This document shows, piece by piece, positions 1-9,507 of a stretch of 64,000 bases of DNA. Made by a program: the position numbers and the translations under genes. This DNA is from Amphritea japonica ATCC BAA-1530 (GTDB lineage Bacteria > Pseudomonadota > Gammaproteobacteria > Pseudomonadales > Balneatricaceae). The notes beneath the pieces are model-generated. The model searched no databases, was not told the origin of the DNA, and was given only the letters and a program-made list of their open reading frames with translations. The DNA is taken from NCBI RefSeq assembly GCF_016592435.1, contig NZ_AP014545.1:2488693-2552692 (forward strand). Direction: 5' to 3'. The first letter of the stretch is position 1. Every line of letters begins with the position of its first letter.

Positions 1-709
1 GGGCCAGCGGGGATTTATTCAACAACTGCTTTCGCGTCCGCCAGTCAGGCAGAAACTTATCCATCAAGGTTCTGAATCGTTCGTTGTGGTTGCGTTCATG
101 CAGATGAACCAGCTCATGCACCAGTATGTACTCAAGGCACTGAATCGGTTTCTTCGCCAGATCAAGGTTTAGCCAGATACGGCTTTGCTGAATATTGCAG
201 CTACCCCACTTAGTTCGCATTTTTTTGACACCCCACTCTGCGGCCTCTTTGCCGACAACAGGGTGCCACTTATCTAACAGTTGAGGAATCATCTGTTTCA
301 TTTCAGCCCGATACCAATTGTTCAATAAGCGTTCTTTTGCTTCAATACTGGTGCCAGATTTAACATACATTTTCAGCCGGCCGGACTTCAACAAGCGGAC
401 TTCATGTTTTCCCTGACGCTCAATCAGTTCAAAACGACAGCGTTTACCAAACATAAAGTGACATTCACCAGAGATGTACTGACGCGCCGACTGACGTGGC
501 TGATCCTGGAAATCCTGCTGCTGTTTTCTAATCCAGCTTAAACGGGAGATAACAGCTAAACGAACATTATCGTTATTGACGTGGTTAGGTACGGCAACCC
601 GCACTCTCCCATCCGGAGGGTAAACAGCCAGATGTAGGTTTTTTATCCCCTTTCTGACAATCTCAACCTCAATACCACTAACGGTCAACGTTTCCCAAAC
701 TTCGACCAC
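1..709 (-). CDS. YgjP-like (DUF45/M48-related) zinc metallopeptidase, 3' end cut by window
   Basis: Reading the minus strand from a GTG at 709, directly after the hsdR stop codon, gives 236 codons running off the window. The protein carries HELVHLHERNH (residues 198-208), an HExxH zinc motif with a third His, preceded by the family block KMRTKWGSCN. This is the YgjP-like metallopeptidase family (Pfam DUF45), normally about 230-240 residues, so only a few C-terminal codons are missing. The family is a frequent companion of type I restriction operons; its substrate is not established. The near-zero gap to hsdR implies translational coupling and the same transcript. The GTG start rests on the junction with hsdR, since no good in-frame ATG lies nearby. 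Confidence 0.85.
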   Translation of the reverse strand, partial: MVEVWETLTVSGIEVEIVRKGIKNLHLAVYPPDGRVRVAVPNHVNNDNVRLAVISRLSWIRKQQQDFQDQPRQSARQYISGECHFMFGKRCRFELIERQGKHEVRLLKSGRLKMYVKSGTSIEAKERLLNNWYRAEMKQMIPQLLDKWHPVVGKEAAEWGVKKMRTKWGSCNIQQSRIWLNLDLAKKPIQCLEYILVHELVHLHERNHNERFRTLMDKFLPDWRTRKQLLNKSPLA

Positions 710-3700
710 TTAATCGTACTCAGTCTGATTCTTAATAATATCCATAACACCGCTAAGGTCGACGTTATAACTAGCCAGCTGTTCAGTCACTGCATTCTCG
801 ACTGATTTATACTTAAACCGATTGGACTTCCATCCCTCTTTTTTAACTGACTTAACCGCTTCATCCAACCCACTAACCAACGTTTCATTACCATTCAGGT
901 TGTCATAGAGCGATTGCTTTGCCTTGGAATTCATCGACTGAGGATAGGTTACCAGACCATCTGGCTTCACAACGCCCTCGGCTAGTTTCTTCACCTCTTT
1001 CAGATAGGCTTCATAACTAATCGCTTCATCTCTGCGTTGCTCAATAAGAGCATCCAACAACTCTGACATTTTTTCGTAGTACTTAGGGTTGATAGGCTGT
1101 TCATCGATAATAACTTTACGAATATTATTTTCGATGGTTTCCGCCATCGCTTCTGGCACCGGTTTATTATCAGCCTTAGGAGGGCACTGCTTAATTTTTG
1201 TGATGATCAGTTCAACCAGCCCCAGCTCCTCAAAATCGATCAACAACTCACTGTCTTCAGCTTTGATGTAAGTGTCCAGTAAACGGCGCATAGCAGGTTC
1301 AAATTGCTTCAGGTCGACTTCATCTCTGGATGCAATCTTGACCTCTTTGCGCATATCCGCAAAATGTTCAACTTCGGTCTTTATCTGTCGAGTCTCAGTA
1401 GCGCTATAACCTGCACCCTCCATCTCACTAGCCATATTGGCATATGCCCTAACCAGCGCTGCCACATTGCGATAGAGTGACACTCGCTTAGCTTCATTCA
1501 GTTTCAGCGCTTCAGGGTTTAATACATCACCACAGAAGTAACGTAGATAATCAATCGTTGCCTTGGGCTGCAATACCGGCTCACATAGTGCACTACTGGT
1601 TTCTAAGGCCTGCTCCAGTTTTTCCCTGCTTTTCACTAAACGGTCCGTCAACAGACCCTGTACATCTTCCTGTTCATACGCATCAAAAGCGCCGCTAGTG
1701 TAGTCGCCAATCGAGGTTTCCAGGCTATGGAACAGGTCTTTATAATCGACAATATAACCATACTCTTTGTCCTCACCATCCAACCTATTTACCCGGCAGA
1801 TCGCCTGAAACAATCCGTGGTCCTGCATCTTCTTATCGATATATAAATAGGTCGCTGAGGGGGCATCAAAACCGGTCAATAGTTTATCCACCACGATCAG
1901 CAAGCGCATCTGCCCCGGCTCTTTCTTAAACTGCTCTTTTACCCGCTGTTCAAACTCTTCAGCTTTCTTAATGGCTTCATCTTTTGACACCTCAAAATAG
2001 TCGGCCAGCATATCCTGATAGATCTGATACTGATGCAACTTCTCGGTATAACCCTCACCGGATTCCTCACCTTTAATGTCATTAGGCGATGGCAGATAAC
2101 TGGTGACAATGGCGCACTTACCTTTAAGGTCAGTACCATTGAACAGCTCATACACTTTACAAGCCTGATAGATACTGGCGCACACCAGCATCGCATTACC
2201 CCGGCCATCCATTAGCCGTGGTCGCTTCATCATATCCATCAGGATATCGTTAACAATCATCTCCAGACGGTCTTTGCTGGAAAGCACCTTCTTCATAGTG
2301 CCCCAGCGCTGTTTCAGCTGCACCTTAGCCATATCGGTCAGTCCTTTCGTATTCAGCTCAAACCACTCGTCTATTTTTTCCGGAGACTTAATATACTGAT
2401 CTATATCGCGGGCTTCATATTGCAAGTCCAGCACCACACCATCGGCCACCGCTTCATCAAACTTGTAGGTATGAATGTAGGAACCAAAGACCTCAATACT
2501 CTTCTGCTTATCTTTCTTTAACAGCGGTGTGCCGGTAAAACCGATAAAAACAGAGTCCGGCAGAATAACCTGCATCGCATCATGTAACTTGCCAGACTGG
2601 GTGCGGTGACACTCATCAACGAAAACAAACAGGTTTCCCTTCGCACTGAAATCATCAGGCAGACTCTCTTTAAGCTGCTGGATATATTCATCGGTGGCCT
2701 TCTCGGCCTGAGTATCATCTTCGTCAGCCCCTCCTCTGCGACCAAACTTATGTACCAAAGAACAGAGCAGCCACTGGTCTGAAGCGTTAAGGGTTGCAAT
2801 CAGATCAGCACCGCTCGTACAGCGGTAGATCTCCTCATCAACGCCCTGGTATACCCCCTCGATCTGATCATCCAGTTCGGTGCGGTCAGTCACCACCAGC
2901 ACCCGGGCATTGGCTACATGTTCACGAATCCACTTGGCCAGCCAGACCATACTCAGACTTTTACCCGAGCCCTGAGTGTGCCAGATAATACCGCCCTGGT
3001 TTTCCTGAACCCGTTGCTGGGCAGCTTTCACACCAGAATACTGGTTATGACGGCTGGTTTTTTTAACGCCCGCATCAAAAACAATAAAGTCGTGAATCAG
3101 TTCCAGAAAACGCTTTTTCTGGCAGAGATGAATAATGTCAAAATCAAGCAGTTCATCGGCATAATCGACGTCATCAAGCGAGAAGTGTTTCTTACTGCGG
3201 TCATCCAGTTCTGGGTTATAAGCGGGGTTCTCCTCTTTCCAGCGGTAGTAATGCTTTTCAGAGGTTTCAATAGTGCCGTAGCGCAATCCTTCGGTATCGT
3301 TGCCTGCCATCACCAGCTGCATAGTGCTAAAGAAATCACGGATAAAGGTTTTCTTCTGGTTATCCAGATTCTGACGTATACCCTCGGTAACCGACACCGA
3401 TGAGCGTTTCAGTTCAATCACCCCCAGCGCGATACCGTTCACATAGAGAACGATATCCGGTCGTTTGGTATGTTCGCCTTTGATTGACACCTCTTCAGCG
3501 ATAGCAAACTCATTGTTCTGTGGCTGTTGCCAGTCAATCAGCCACACCGTTTGGGTTTGCCCCCCCTGCGTCTGACGTACCTTAACGCCGTAACGCAGCA
3601 GCCCATAGACTGAATTATTGGCATGATAGAGTTTCTTACCATCGCCCATTGCAGCGGCCCGCTTAAGCTGACGCAGGGCATCGGTAATCAGCCCACTCTC

Positions 3701-3862
3701 AACTCCCTGCTTGCCCAGCCAGTCACGCAGATAGCTTTCTTCAATATTTGAGTTATCAACCCGTTTTTGCCAATCACCGTAGTACTGGTAATCCAGCTGG
3801 TTCTGAAAAAGCTTAACCACCCGGTTTTGCGTGGCTCGTTCGCGTTGGCCGACAGCACTCAC
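710..3862 (-). CDS. hsdR: Type I restriction endonuclease subunit R (HsdR)
   Basis: This 1050-residue protein is the motor and nuclease subunit of a type I R-M complex: it translocates DNA with ATP and cleaves unmethylated DNA far from the target. The PD-(D/E)xK nuclease is visible as RPDIVLY...GVIELKR (D136, E150, K152). A superfamily 2 translocase follows, with Walker A HTQGSGKS (K301), DECH (416-419) and the later motif GQAICRVNR-like region. The start is GTG at 3862, overlapping the TGA of the upstream gene (GTGA), so translation is probably coupled. Length and motif order are normal and no frameshift is seen. It lies between an AlbA_2-type gene and the YgjP-like peptidase gene. Confidence 0.96.
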   Translation of the reverse strand: MSAVGQRERATQNRVVKLFQNQLDYQYYGDWQKRVDNSNIEESYLRDWLGKQGVESGLITDALRQLKRAAAMGDGKKLYHANNSVYGLLRYGVKVRQTQGGQTQTVWLIDWQQPQNNEFAIAEEVSIKGEHTKRPDIVLYVNGIALGVIELKRSSVSVTEGIRQNLDNQKKTFIRDFFSTMQLVMAGNDTEGLRYGTIETSEKHYYRWKEENPAYNPELDDRSKKHFSLDDVDYADELLDFDIIHLCQKKRFLELIHDFIVFDAGVKKTSRHNQYSGVKAAQQRVQENQGGIIWHTQGSGKSLSMVWLAKWIREHVANARVLVVTDRTELDDQIEGVYQGVDEEIYRCTSGADLIATLNASDQWLLCSLVHKFGRRGGADEDDTQAEKATDEYIQQLKESLPDDFSAKGNLFVFVDECHRTQSGKLHDAMQVILPDSVFIGFTGTPLLKKDKQKSIEVFGSYIHTYKFDEAVADGVVLDLQYEARDIDQYIKSPEKIDEWFELNTKGLTDMAKVQLKQRWGTMKKVLSSKDRLEMIVNDILMDMMKRPRLMDGRGNAMLVCASIYQACKVYELFNGTDLKGKCAIVTSYLPSPNDIKGEESGEGYTEKLHQYQIYQDMLADYFEVSKDEAIKKAEEFEQRVKEQFKKEPGQMRLLIVVDKLLTGFDAPSATYLYIDKKMQDHGLFQAICRVNRLDGEDKEYGYIVDYKDLFHSLETSIGDYTSGAFDAYEQEDVQGLLTDRLVKSREKLEQALETSSALCEPVLQPKATIDYLRYFCGDVLNPEALKLNEAKRVSLYRNVAALVRAYANMASEMEGAGYSATETRQIKTEVEHFADMRKEVKIASRDEVDLKQFEPAMRRLLDTYIKAEDSELLIDFEELGLVELIITKIKQCPPKADNKPVPEAMAETIENNIRKVIIDEQPINPKYYEKMSELLDALIEQRRDEAISYEAYLKEVKKLAEGVVKPDGLVTYPQSMNSKAKQSLYDNLNGNETLVSGLDEAVKSVKKEGWKSNRFKYKSVENAVTEQLASYNVDLSGVMDIIKNQTEYD

Positions 3863-5298
3863 TTAATCACCTCCCAGTGACCGGCTTTAGTTGAGCCGGT
3901 ACGCTTCAATTTCCCTGATTTTTTAAGCTTTTCAAGGTGGTACTTCACCCCATCCGGGGTAATATCCAGCCGTTCTGCCAACTGTTTACGGGTTAATTCA
4001 GGATTCCGCCGCAGAAGAGCAAGAATCTGTTCCTGTGTCGTTTGTTGTATTGTTTCCAGGAGAGCGCCCTGAAGAATTTCTTGGGTAGTTTCTTGGGTAG
4101 TTTCTTGGGTAGTTTCTTGGGTAGTTACCTGAAGAGCTTCTTGGATAGTTTCTGGTCCCGCTATCCGGCTCCCCTCTATCTCAGTCAAATACTCAGACGA
4201 ATAATGAAAAATAGTCCAGACACCCTGGGGTTCTAACTGCCATTCAGGCAATGAAGATTCCGCTTCAATACAGGCTTGCTGTATACGTTCAATCCCCCGG
4301 CCCCAGGATTCAATTAACCCTGCACGAAAAAACACATTGGCAATATCCGGGTTAAAAGGGCGGGACGCATGCTTTGCCATCAGATCATCCACCGACCAGC
4401 TATCGGGCAGTATCCCGGGATTCCAGATCATCAGTTTATGGGGGTATACACTGATTTGAATCGGTATCGAGCTGGCGTAATCCTTGTGGGTCACCGTATT
4501 AAGCAGGGCTTCGCGTAACCCCGCCAAAGGCACGGGATAAGTCTCCTGACGATGTAATCCGTCATAACTGATAAGGGCTTTAAAATATTTACGCTGCAGG
4601 GTTTCAATGGTCTGTTCAACCTGACTAAACAGATCACCATGAATCTCATCCTGATAGCGCAGGTCGGTATTGTCATGCTCAAAGTAACCGATTTTAATCC
4701 AGGCACCGGAGACAAAACCTTCCGGGTCGGGGTGAAACAGCAAAGCTGCAGCCCGTTTAAGATAATCGCCGCTTACCAGGCGCAAACGCTCAAGCAGGAG
4801 TTTGTCGCTGTCGTCTAATACTTTTTCCGGCAGGCGCTGGCTATTAATCGCCCGCTGACGAAACGCTTGCAACACAACACTATCTAAATCGCTACTCTGT
4901 AATCCCGGCAGTGGCAGAGCATCCCAGTGCAGCCCCTGTTTCTTCAACAGAAAACGGTCAAGCGCCGGGCCTTTTAACTCCTGTTTGGTACTGCCACTAC
5001 GATAATGGTACTGCCCCTTATAACTGACCGGATAAGGGTAGGGTTCAACCACAATCTCCAGCAGCTTTTTGTTATTAACTTCCAGCAGATTGACATCCAC
5101 CATAATGCCCAACAGGTCTCGCACTTTGTTAGGGATGCTTTCGAGCAGCTCCCGGGCATTGTTAATACCCAGATCCTTGCCCCTGTCATCACGCCCAACA
5201 ATTAATACACCGCCATCCGCATTGGCGAAGCCGCAAAGCCACTTAATGTACTCATCGCGCCAGGATTCCTTCCACTCTGTATTCTGCGATTCACTCAT
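3859..5298 (-). CDS. AlbA_2/Schlafen-type ATP-binding protein with C-terminal winged helix, R-M associated
   Basis: This 479-residue protein sits between hsdS and hsdR. The N-terminus (about 5-120, with NTEWKESW and FANADGGVLIVGRDD) matches the Schlafen AlbA_2 nucleic-acid-binding domain. The middle (about 265-345, REALLNTVTHKDY and GLIESWGRGIERI) matches the HATPase_c_4 region of 'ATP-binding RecG-like' regulators. The C-terminus (about 425-479, LTRKQLAERLDITPDGVKYHL) is a winged helix-turn-helix. Between them is a low-complexity linker of TTQE units encoded by four exact 12-bp repeats. ATGA overlaps join it to hsdS, and its stop overlaps the hsdR start. Such genes recur in type I R-M loci; a regulatory or accessory defence role is inferred, not shown. 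Confidence 0.85.
   Translation of the reverse strand: MSESQNTEWKESWRDEYIKWLCGFANADGGVLIVGRDDRGKDLGINNARELLESIPNKVRDLLGIMVDVNLLEVNNKKLLEIVVEPYPYPVSYKGQYHYRSGSTKQELKGPALDRFLLKKQGLHWDALPLPGLQSSDLDSVVLQAFRQRAINSQRLPEKVLDDSDKLLLERLRLVSGDYLKRAAALLFHPDPEGFVSGAWIKIGYFEHDNTDLRYQDEIHGDLFSQVEQTIETLQRKYFKALISYDGLHRQETYPVPLAGLREALLNTVTHKDYASSIPIQISVYPHKLMIWNPGILPDSWSVDDLMAKHASRPFNPDIANVFFRAGLIESWGRGIERIQQACIEAESSLPEWQLEPQGVWTIFHYSSEYLTEIEGSRIAGPETIQEALQVTTQETTQETTQETTQEILQGALLETIQQTTQEQILALLRRNPELTRKQLAERLDITPDGVKYHLEKLKKSGKLKRTGSTKAGHWEVIK
4077..4124. repeat. Four exact 12-bp tandem repeats (TTTCTTGGGTAG)
   Basis: Four identical 12-bp units lie head to tail, followed by two degenerate units (to about 4152). 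On the minus strand they encode repeated TTQE in the linker of the AlbA_2-type protein. The unit is a multiple of three, so copy-number change would alter linker length without breaking the frame. Confidence 0.95.
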
Positions 5299-6572
5299 AC
5301 CAGTCGCGTTCTCCCTGTCAGTAGTTCCTGCATCATGCCTTGTTTGAGATTTTGGGTTTTGATTAGGCGTTGATCTAACTTATCCAACTCATCATCCATT
5401 GATGAAAAAACAGCCGCTATTTGATTTTGCTCTTCTAAGTTCGGAGCTTCAAATTCAAAGGTCACAAAGTCCTTTTGATATAAATGCGTTATCGTTGAGC
5501 CGGCAGTGATCCTGTTAAGGAAATCATCAAAAATTCTCGATGACAAAATATAAAACAGATACATCGGATTAAAAGCATTTTGAACAGGTCGTATAACAAA
5601 TACTCCACTATTTAATGTTGCAGGGCCATTAAGCTTGTCAACATAGCCAACCTTTCCAATGGTTCCATCTTTAGTCAGTAGAACATCACCATTTGTTAAC
5701 TGTATATTTCTATCTTGGCTATATCTCCACTCATCTACGTAATGACAGGTAGACCAATTTACACGGCCGCCTTTAAAATCTGTGCCTGTGACAAGATAAA
5801 AATCGCCTTGATCTAAGTACTCAGTAGTTGTAAGAGCTTGCCAACCAATTCTGGCTTTGAGATCAGCATCCCTATTCATGGAAACAGTTTTCCAATCCTC
5901 TTCAAAACCTGGCAGACGCTTTTTGCCGGTAAGAAGTTGCTGCATAGCGGCGGTTTTAATCGCGCGTTTTTTTGCTATCAGTTTTTCGAGTGAGGTGATG
6001 AGGGCATCGACATCGGAAAGTGCGGTGGCTATGGCGGTTTGTTCTTTCGTGCTTGGGACTAAAAATTCAAGCTTATTGATTTTATCCAACGTCAACCGTG
6101 TAATGGCATTACCAGACATCGCAACCTGGACAGCTTGTTGGAATGAAGGTGACATAATTTGCTGCAGAAAATATTGGGAAGAATATATTTCCTTGCTGAC
6201 ACGTAGAAAAGCAACGCTAGATAACAAGCTGAACTCGTCGTTAATATTATTTAGCGCCGCATTCCCAGTATTTGCTCCATCCTTCGTTAGAAGGATGTCC
6301 CCCTTTCTCACATCACATCTTTTATAAATACTTTTATGTTGTTTTTCATCAATATATTCAGCTGAGCTTAAATCAAGCTTGCCCGGTCGAATATTTTTAG
6401 ACGTTACGTAAAGATAATCATTACCACCGATTTTTGGAGAAAAATGGGTCCCGTCTTGTATTTTTATGAAAATATCACGCGCAGTTTTTATCAACCACTC
6501 CTCTGGAATAGTCCCAAGCTCTGTTTTCTTATACCCCTCCGACACCAACTGCTCCTCCACACTACTCACCAC
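5295..6572 (-). CDS. hsdS: Type I restriction-modification specificity subunit (HsdS)
   Basis: This 425-residue specificity subunit has two target-recognition domains (about 18-175 and 225-390), each followed by a conserved helical spacer: LEKLIAKKRAIKTAAMQQLL, then LDQRLIKTQNLKQGMMQELL. The repeat symmetry is the hallmark of HsdS. Each TRD reads one half of a bipartite DNA target, and the subunit joins HsdM and HsdR. The likely start is one of two adjacent GTG codons (6572 or 6569), overlapping the hsdM stop and preceded by a GGGG-rich ribosome site. The TRD regions are visibly more AT-rich than the flanking genes, as expected for exchangeable recognition domains. No internal repeats or recombinase that would suggest shuffling are seen. 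Confidence 0.95.
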   Translation of the reverse strand: MVSSVEEQLVSEGYKKTELGTIPEEWLIKTARDIFIKIQDGTHFSPKIGGNDYLYVTSKNIRPGKLDLSSAEYIDEKQHKSIYKRCDVRKGDILLTKDGANTGNAALNNINDEFSLLSSVAFLRVSKEIYSSQYFLQQIMSPSFQQAVQVAMSGNAITRLTLDKINKLEFLVPSTKEQTAIATALSDVDALITSLEKLIAKKRAIKTAAMQQLLTGKKRLPGFEEDWKTVSMNRDADLKARIGWQALTTTEYLDQGDFYLVTGTDFKGGRVNWSTCHYVDEWRYSQDRNIQLTNGDVLLTKDGTIGKVGYVDKLNGPATLNSGVFVIRPVQNAFNPMYLFYILSSRIFDDFLNRITAGSTITHLYQKDFVTFEFEAPNLEEQNQIAAVFSSMDDELDKLDQRLIKTQNLKQGMMQELLTGRTRLV

Positions 6573-9004
6573 TGCAACCCCATCATTTTCAGATGCTCAT
6601 CAACTTTGCCGCTCAGCACCTCAACATCCTGGGATAGTGCTGACAAAGGTTCGGCATAACGCTCTTCCAGGGTTTTAACCCGGTTGGCCAGTTGCTGCGT
6701 CACCCGCTCAATCTCAGCAATCACCGTAGCCCGCAAGGTCGCCAGCCATTTATCTTCGACGATCAGCGTTTTAATCTCCGCTTCCGTCAGTTGTGGATAT
6801 TTTTCCAGGGTGATTTTGTCCAGTGCCTCCTGCGCGGTTTTAACCGCCCTCTTATACTCCGCTTCTGTTTCAAGCAGCGTTTTCACCCGTTTCAATGCCG
6901 TCACTTCATCTGTCTCGATGGCATGTTTTAATCGCGCAGTCACACTCGCTTTATTCACCTTGCCGCTATCGTTGATCGCCTCTTCTAACAGCCCCCCTTC
7001 AACCCCATGCTCTTCAACATAGGTTTCCAGTTCCTGAGTAGCGGCATCCAGTGAGGCTTTCAACGCATCTATTGCTGACTGCTGTTCGGAAAAAAATCGC
7101 TGTATGATCAATGCCGGGGGAATCACGGCCGCTTTATACTTGGCTTTATTTACGATCAGATCCGGTGTCTCTTTGAGTTTTTCGCCCTTTTTAACCACCA
7201 GCTGACGAATATCATTGGCAGTGTTCCAACCGTCCTGAGTAATGACATAAACGTCGTCCTGCATCACCTCTACCCAGTAGTTCATGATAATTTGGTACAT
7301 ATCATAACGGTCTAACAGTGGTGCAGCGGTGTACGCTTGCAGCAGGCTTTCAGAGATGCGGTGGATAATGGCTTTCGGCAGTTCACTCCCGTCGATATCA
7401 GAAAGTTTGGCATCGATTGTCCACTGCTCAAACAGCGACACTGAGCTCTGTGCGAACTGTTTAAACTCGGGGTGAGCAAGAATAGTGTTTTTCACCTCGG
7501 TCGCTTTGACTAAAGCCCGGCTATAGCCGTCACGCTCAGCTTCAAACAGCGAGTTACGCAGAGTCGGAAACACCTGCCAATAGGGTGCCAGGGCATCAAT
7601 ATCCCGATTTGGAATACCGCCGCTCAGATGGGCACTGAGATCGTGCAGATCTTCCGCCGCTGAGCTGTCGATATAGCGGGGAATATTGAGGTTGTAATCA
7701 TTACCGGCGATCTCATCAAAGCCAACCATGCGGCTGTAACCGATCTGTTCTAGCTGATGGTTAAACACATCGACAATTTTATGGATATCCTGATCACGCA
7801 GCCGGTTCTTCGGCCCATCTTTCATAAAGCCTTTACCTGCATCGACCATAAAGATGCCGCTGTCAGTGTTTGTCAGCCGCTCCCTGGCACCCGCTTTGTC
7901 GATTACCAGAATGCAGGCGGGGATACCGGTGCCATAAAACAGGTTAGCGGGTAACCCAATAATACCTTTGATATAGCCCTGTTTAATCAGATTACGGCGA
8001 ATATCCGCTTCGGCATTACCCCGAAAAAGTACACCGTGAGGCAGAATAACTGCGCCCTTACCGGTACTTTTCAGCGATTTAAGAATATGCAGCAGAAAGG
8101 CATAGTCACCGTTCTTTTCTGGCGGAATACCGTATTCAAAACGGGAGAATTGATCCTCTTGCGGCAGAAAGCCGGTGTTCCAGGCCTTAAAGGAAAACGG
8201 CGGGTTAGCCACGGCAAAATCAAAAGTTTTCAGTGAGGCATTGTCTTGTTTGTACTCGGGTTCGGCCAGGGTACTGTGGCCTCCCGGTGCTATTTCGGCA
8301 TCGGCATTGTTGTGCAAAATCATATTCATGCGACACAGTGCCGTGGTGGCTACATCTTTTTCCTGCCCATAAATGGTTAACCCGTTACTGGCCTCGTCTG
8401 CCGCTTTCAACAACAACGACCCTGAGCCACAGGTTGGGTCATATACCGTCTGATCTTGTGCTGTCTCTTTCGTAATACCCACCACTTTAGCCAGAATACG
8501 GGATACTTCTGCTGGCGTATAGAACTGGCCTTTGCTTTTACCGGACTCGGTCGCAAAGTTTCGCATCAGGTATTCGTAAGCATCGCCCAGCAGATCATCG
8601 CCCTGTGCACTGTTGCCGCCAAAATCCAGCCCCTCGAAAATACCGATCAGCTTACTGAGACGGTCAACCATCTCCTTGCCTTTACCCAGGCGTTCTTCAT
8701 CGTTGAAATCATTATCTTTGTTGGCCAACCAGGGTAGATCGTTCTCTTTCGCAATGCCATCCAGCGCAATATTGAGCTTCTCACCGATCTCTTTATCGCC
8801 CTTCAGGCTCACCAGATCAGCAAAGGCACAACCTGCTGGCACTACAATCATCGCTTTTGGGTCTGTCTGGTATTTATCTGACACATACTTAAGAAACAGA
8901 AAGGTAAGCACATAATCTTTATACTGAGAGGCATCCATACCACCTCGCAGTTCATCACAACTTGCCCAAAGGGAGGAGTAAAGCTCGGTCTTCTTAATGG
9001 CCAT
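6566..9004 (-). CDS. hsdM: Type I N6-adenine DNA methyltransferase (HsdM), long form
   Basis: This 812-residue modification subunit methylates adenine within the HsdS-chosen site. The N-terminal HsdM helical domain (about 5-145) is followed by the class I methyltransferase core: SAM-binding DPTCGSGSLLLK (189-200) and catalytic NPPF (267-270). The protein is about 250-300 residues longer than the common 500-residue HsdM. The extra C-terminus is helical and charged, with a coiled-coil look (about 640-800), a form seen in some type I families. The ATG at 9004 has an AGGATAAAT ribosome site. It is the first gene of the operon, so the promoter should lie in 9005-9440. Confidence 0.96.
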   Translation of the reverse strand: MAIKKTELYSSLWASCDELRGGMDASQYKDYVLTFLFLKYVSDKYQTDPKAMIVVPAGCAFADLVSLKGDKEIGEKLNIALDGIAKENDLPWLANKDNDFNDEERLGKGKEMVDRLSKLIGIFEGLDFGGNSAQGDDLLGDAYEYLMRNFATESGKSKGQFYTPAEVSRILAKVVGITKETAQDQTVYDPTCGSGSLLLKAADEASNGLTIYGQEKDVATTALCRMNMILHNNADAEIAPGGHSTLAEPEYKQDNASLKTFDFAVANPPFSFKAWNTGFLPQEDQFSRFEYGIPPEKNGDYAFLLHILKSLKSTGKGAVILPHGVLFRGNAEADIRRNLIKQGYIKGIIGLPANLFYGTGIPACILVIDKAGARERLTNTDSGIFMVDAGKGFMKDGPKNRLRDQDIHKIVDVFNHQLEQIGYSRMVGFDEIAGNDYNLNIPRYIDSSAAEDLHDLSAHLSGGIPNRDIDALAPYWQVFPTLRNSLFEAERDGYSRALVKATEVKNTILAHPEFKQFAQSSVSLFEQWTIDAKLSDIDGSELPKAIIHRISESLLQAYTAAPLLDRYDMYQIIMNYWVEVMQDDVYVITQDGWNTANDIRQLVVKKGEKLKETPDLIVNKAKYKAAVIPPALIIQRFFSEQQSAIDALKASLDAATQELETYVEEHGVEGGLLEEAINDSGKVNKASVTARLKHAIETDEVTALKRVKTLLETEAEYKRAVKTAQEALDKITLEKYPQLTEAEIKTLIVEDKWLATLRATVIAEIERVTQQLANRVKTLEERYAEPLSALSQDVEVLSGKVDEHLKMMGLQW

Positions 9005-9441
9005 ATTTATCCTAAATAAATCTTTCTAAACACCCGAAGAAAATGAAAACTTGGCTACGGGCGAAACAACTAATACCGATGCAGCAGGCGACTAATATTA
9101 AAGATGAACAATACTACGCCACTCCCTCAGCTCAAAGAGAAAACAAGGCTCAGGCAGTTTTCAGCATGATGAGATAGTAAGCAGGCAAGCCAATGAATAG
9201 TCGGATACGGCGAGGTAAGTAAAAATGTAAAAACTGATCCATGATCTATCCCTGTTTAGCGGAAAAATCCATTACGGTTAAACATCAATTACAAGATCAT
9301 ACCAGCTTATAACTGACACGTAGAACCCCTCTCTCACTCAGAATGGGCTATCCATTATCTTATTCGGCTCAGTTTGTGAGCCGATTAGCTCATTTATTCG
9401 GCTCATAGGCTAATAAAGGCACAAAACAGAAACTGCAGACA
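9005..9441. other. Intergenic region between hsdM and tRNA-Ala with short inverted and direct repeats
   Basis: No gene is supported here. The region should hold the hsdM promoter. At 9365-9383 there is a perfect 7-bp inverted repeat (CGGCTCA-5 nt-TGAGCCG), and the 12-mer TTATTCGGCTCA occurs twice as a direct repeat at 9360-9371 and 9394-9405. These could be operator sites for the R-M operon or remnants at an island boundary; the sequence does not decide. Confidence 0.5.
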
Positions 9442-9465
9442 CAAAAAAACCAGCAAGATGCTGGT
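9442..9465 (-). terminator. Intrinsic terminator after tRNA-Ala
   Basis: On the minus strand, ACCAGCA-3 nt-TGCTGGT is followed by a run of seven T. It lies about 40 nt beyond the tRNA 3' end and would separate the tRNA transcript from the R-M operon. Confidence 0.8.
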
Positions 9466-9507
9466 CTGATGGTTTCCTCTACTCTTGAATTTTGAGGAGG
9501 AAGGAAT

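Noticed and set aside
2918-3403. 161-codon plus-strand ORF
   Set aside because: Antisense shadow of hsdR, whose motifs and length are complete.
4077-4152. Possible CRISPR-like array
   Set aside because: Units are contiguous 12-mers without spacers, inside a coding frame; they are a coding tandem repeat.
5857-6327. 156-codon plus-strand ORF
   Set aside because: Antisense to hsdS; no start signal and low complexity.
1-9004. Prophage or conjugative element
   Set aside because: No integrase, transposase, phage structural or transfer gene is visible; only the R-M operon is.
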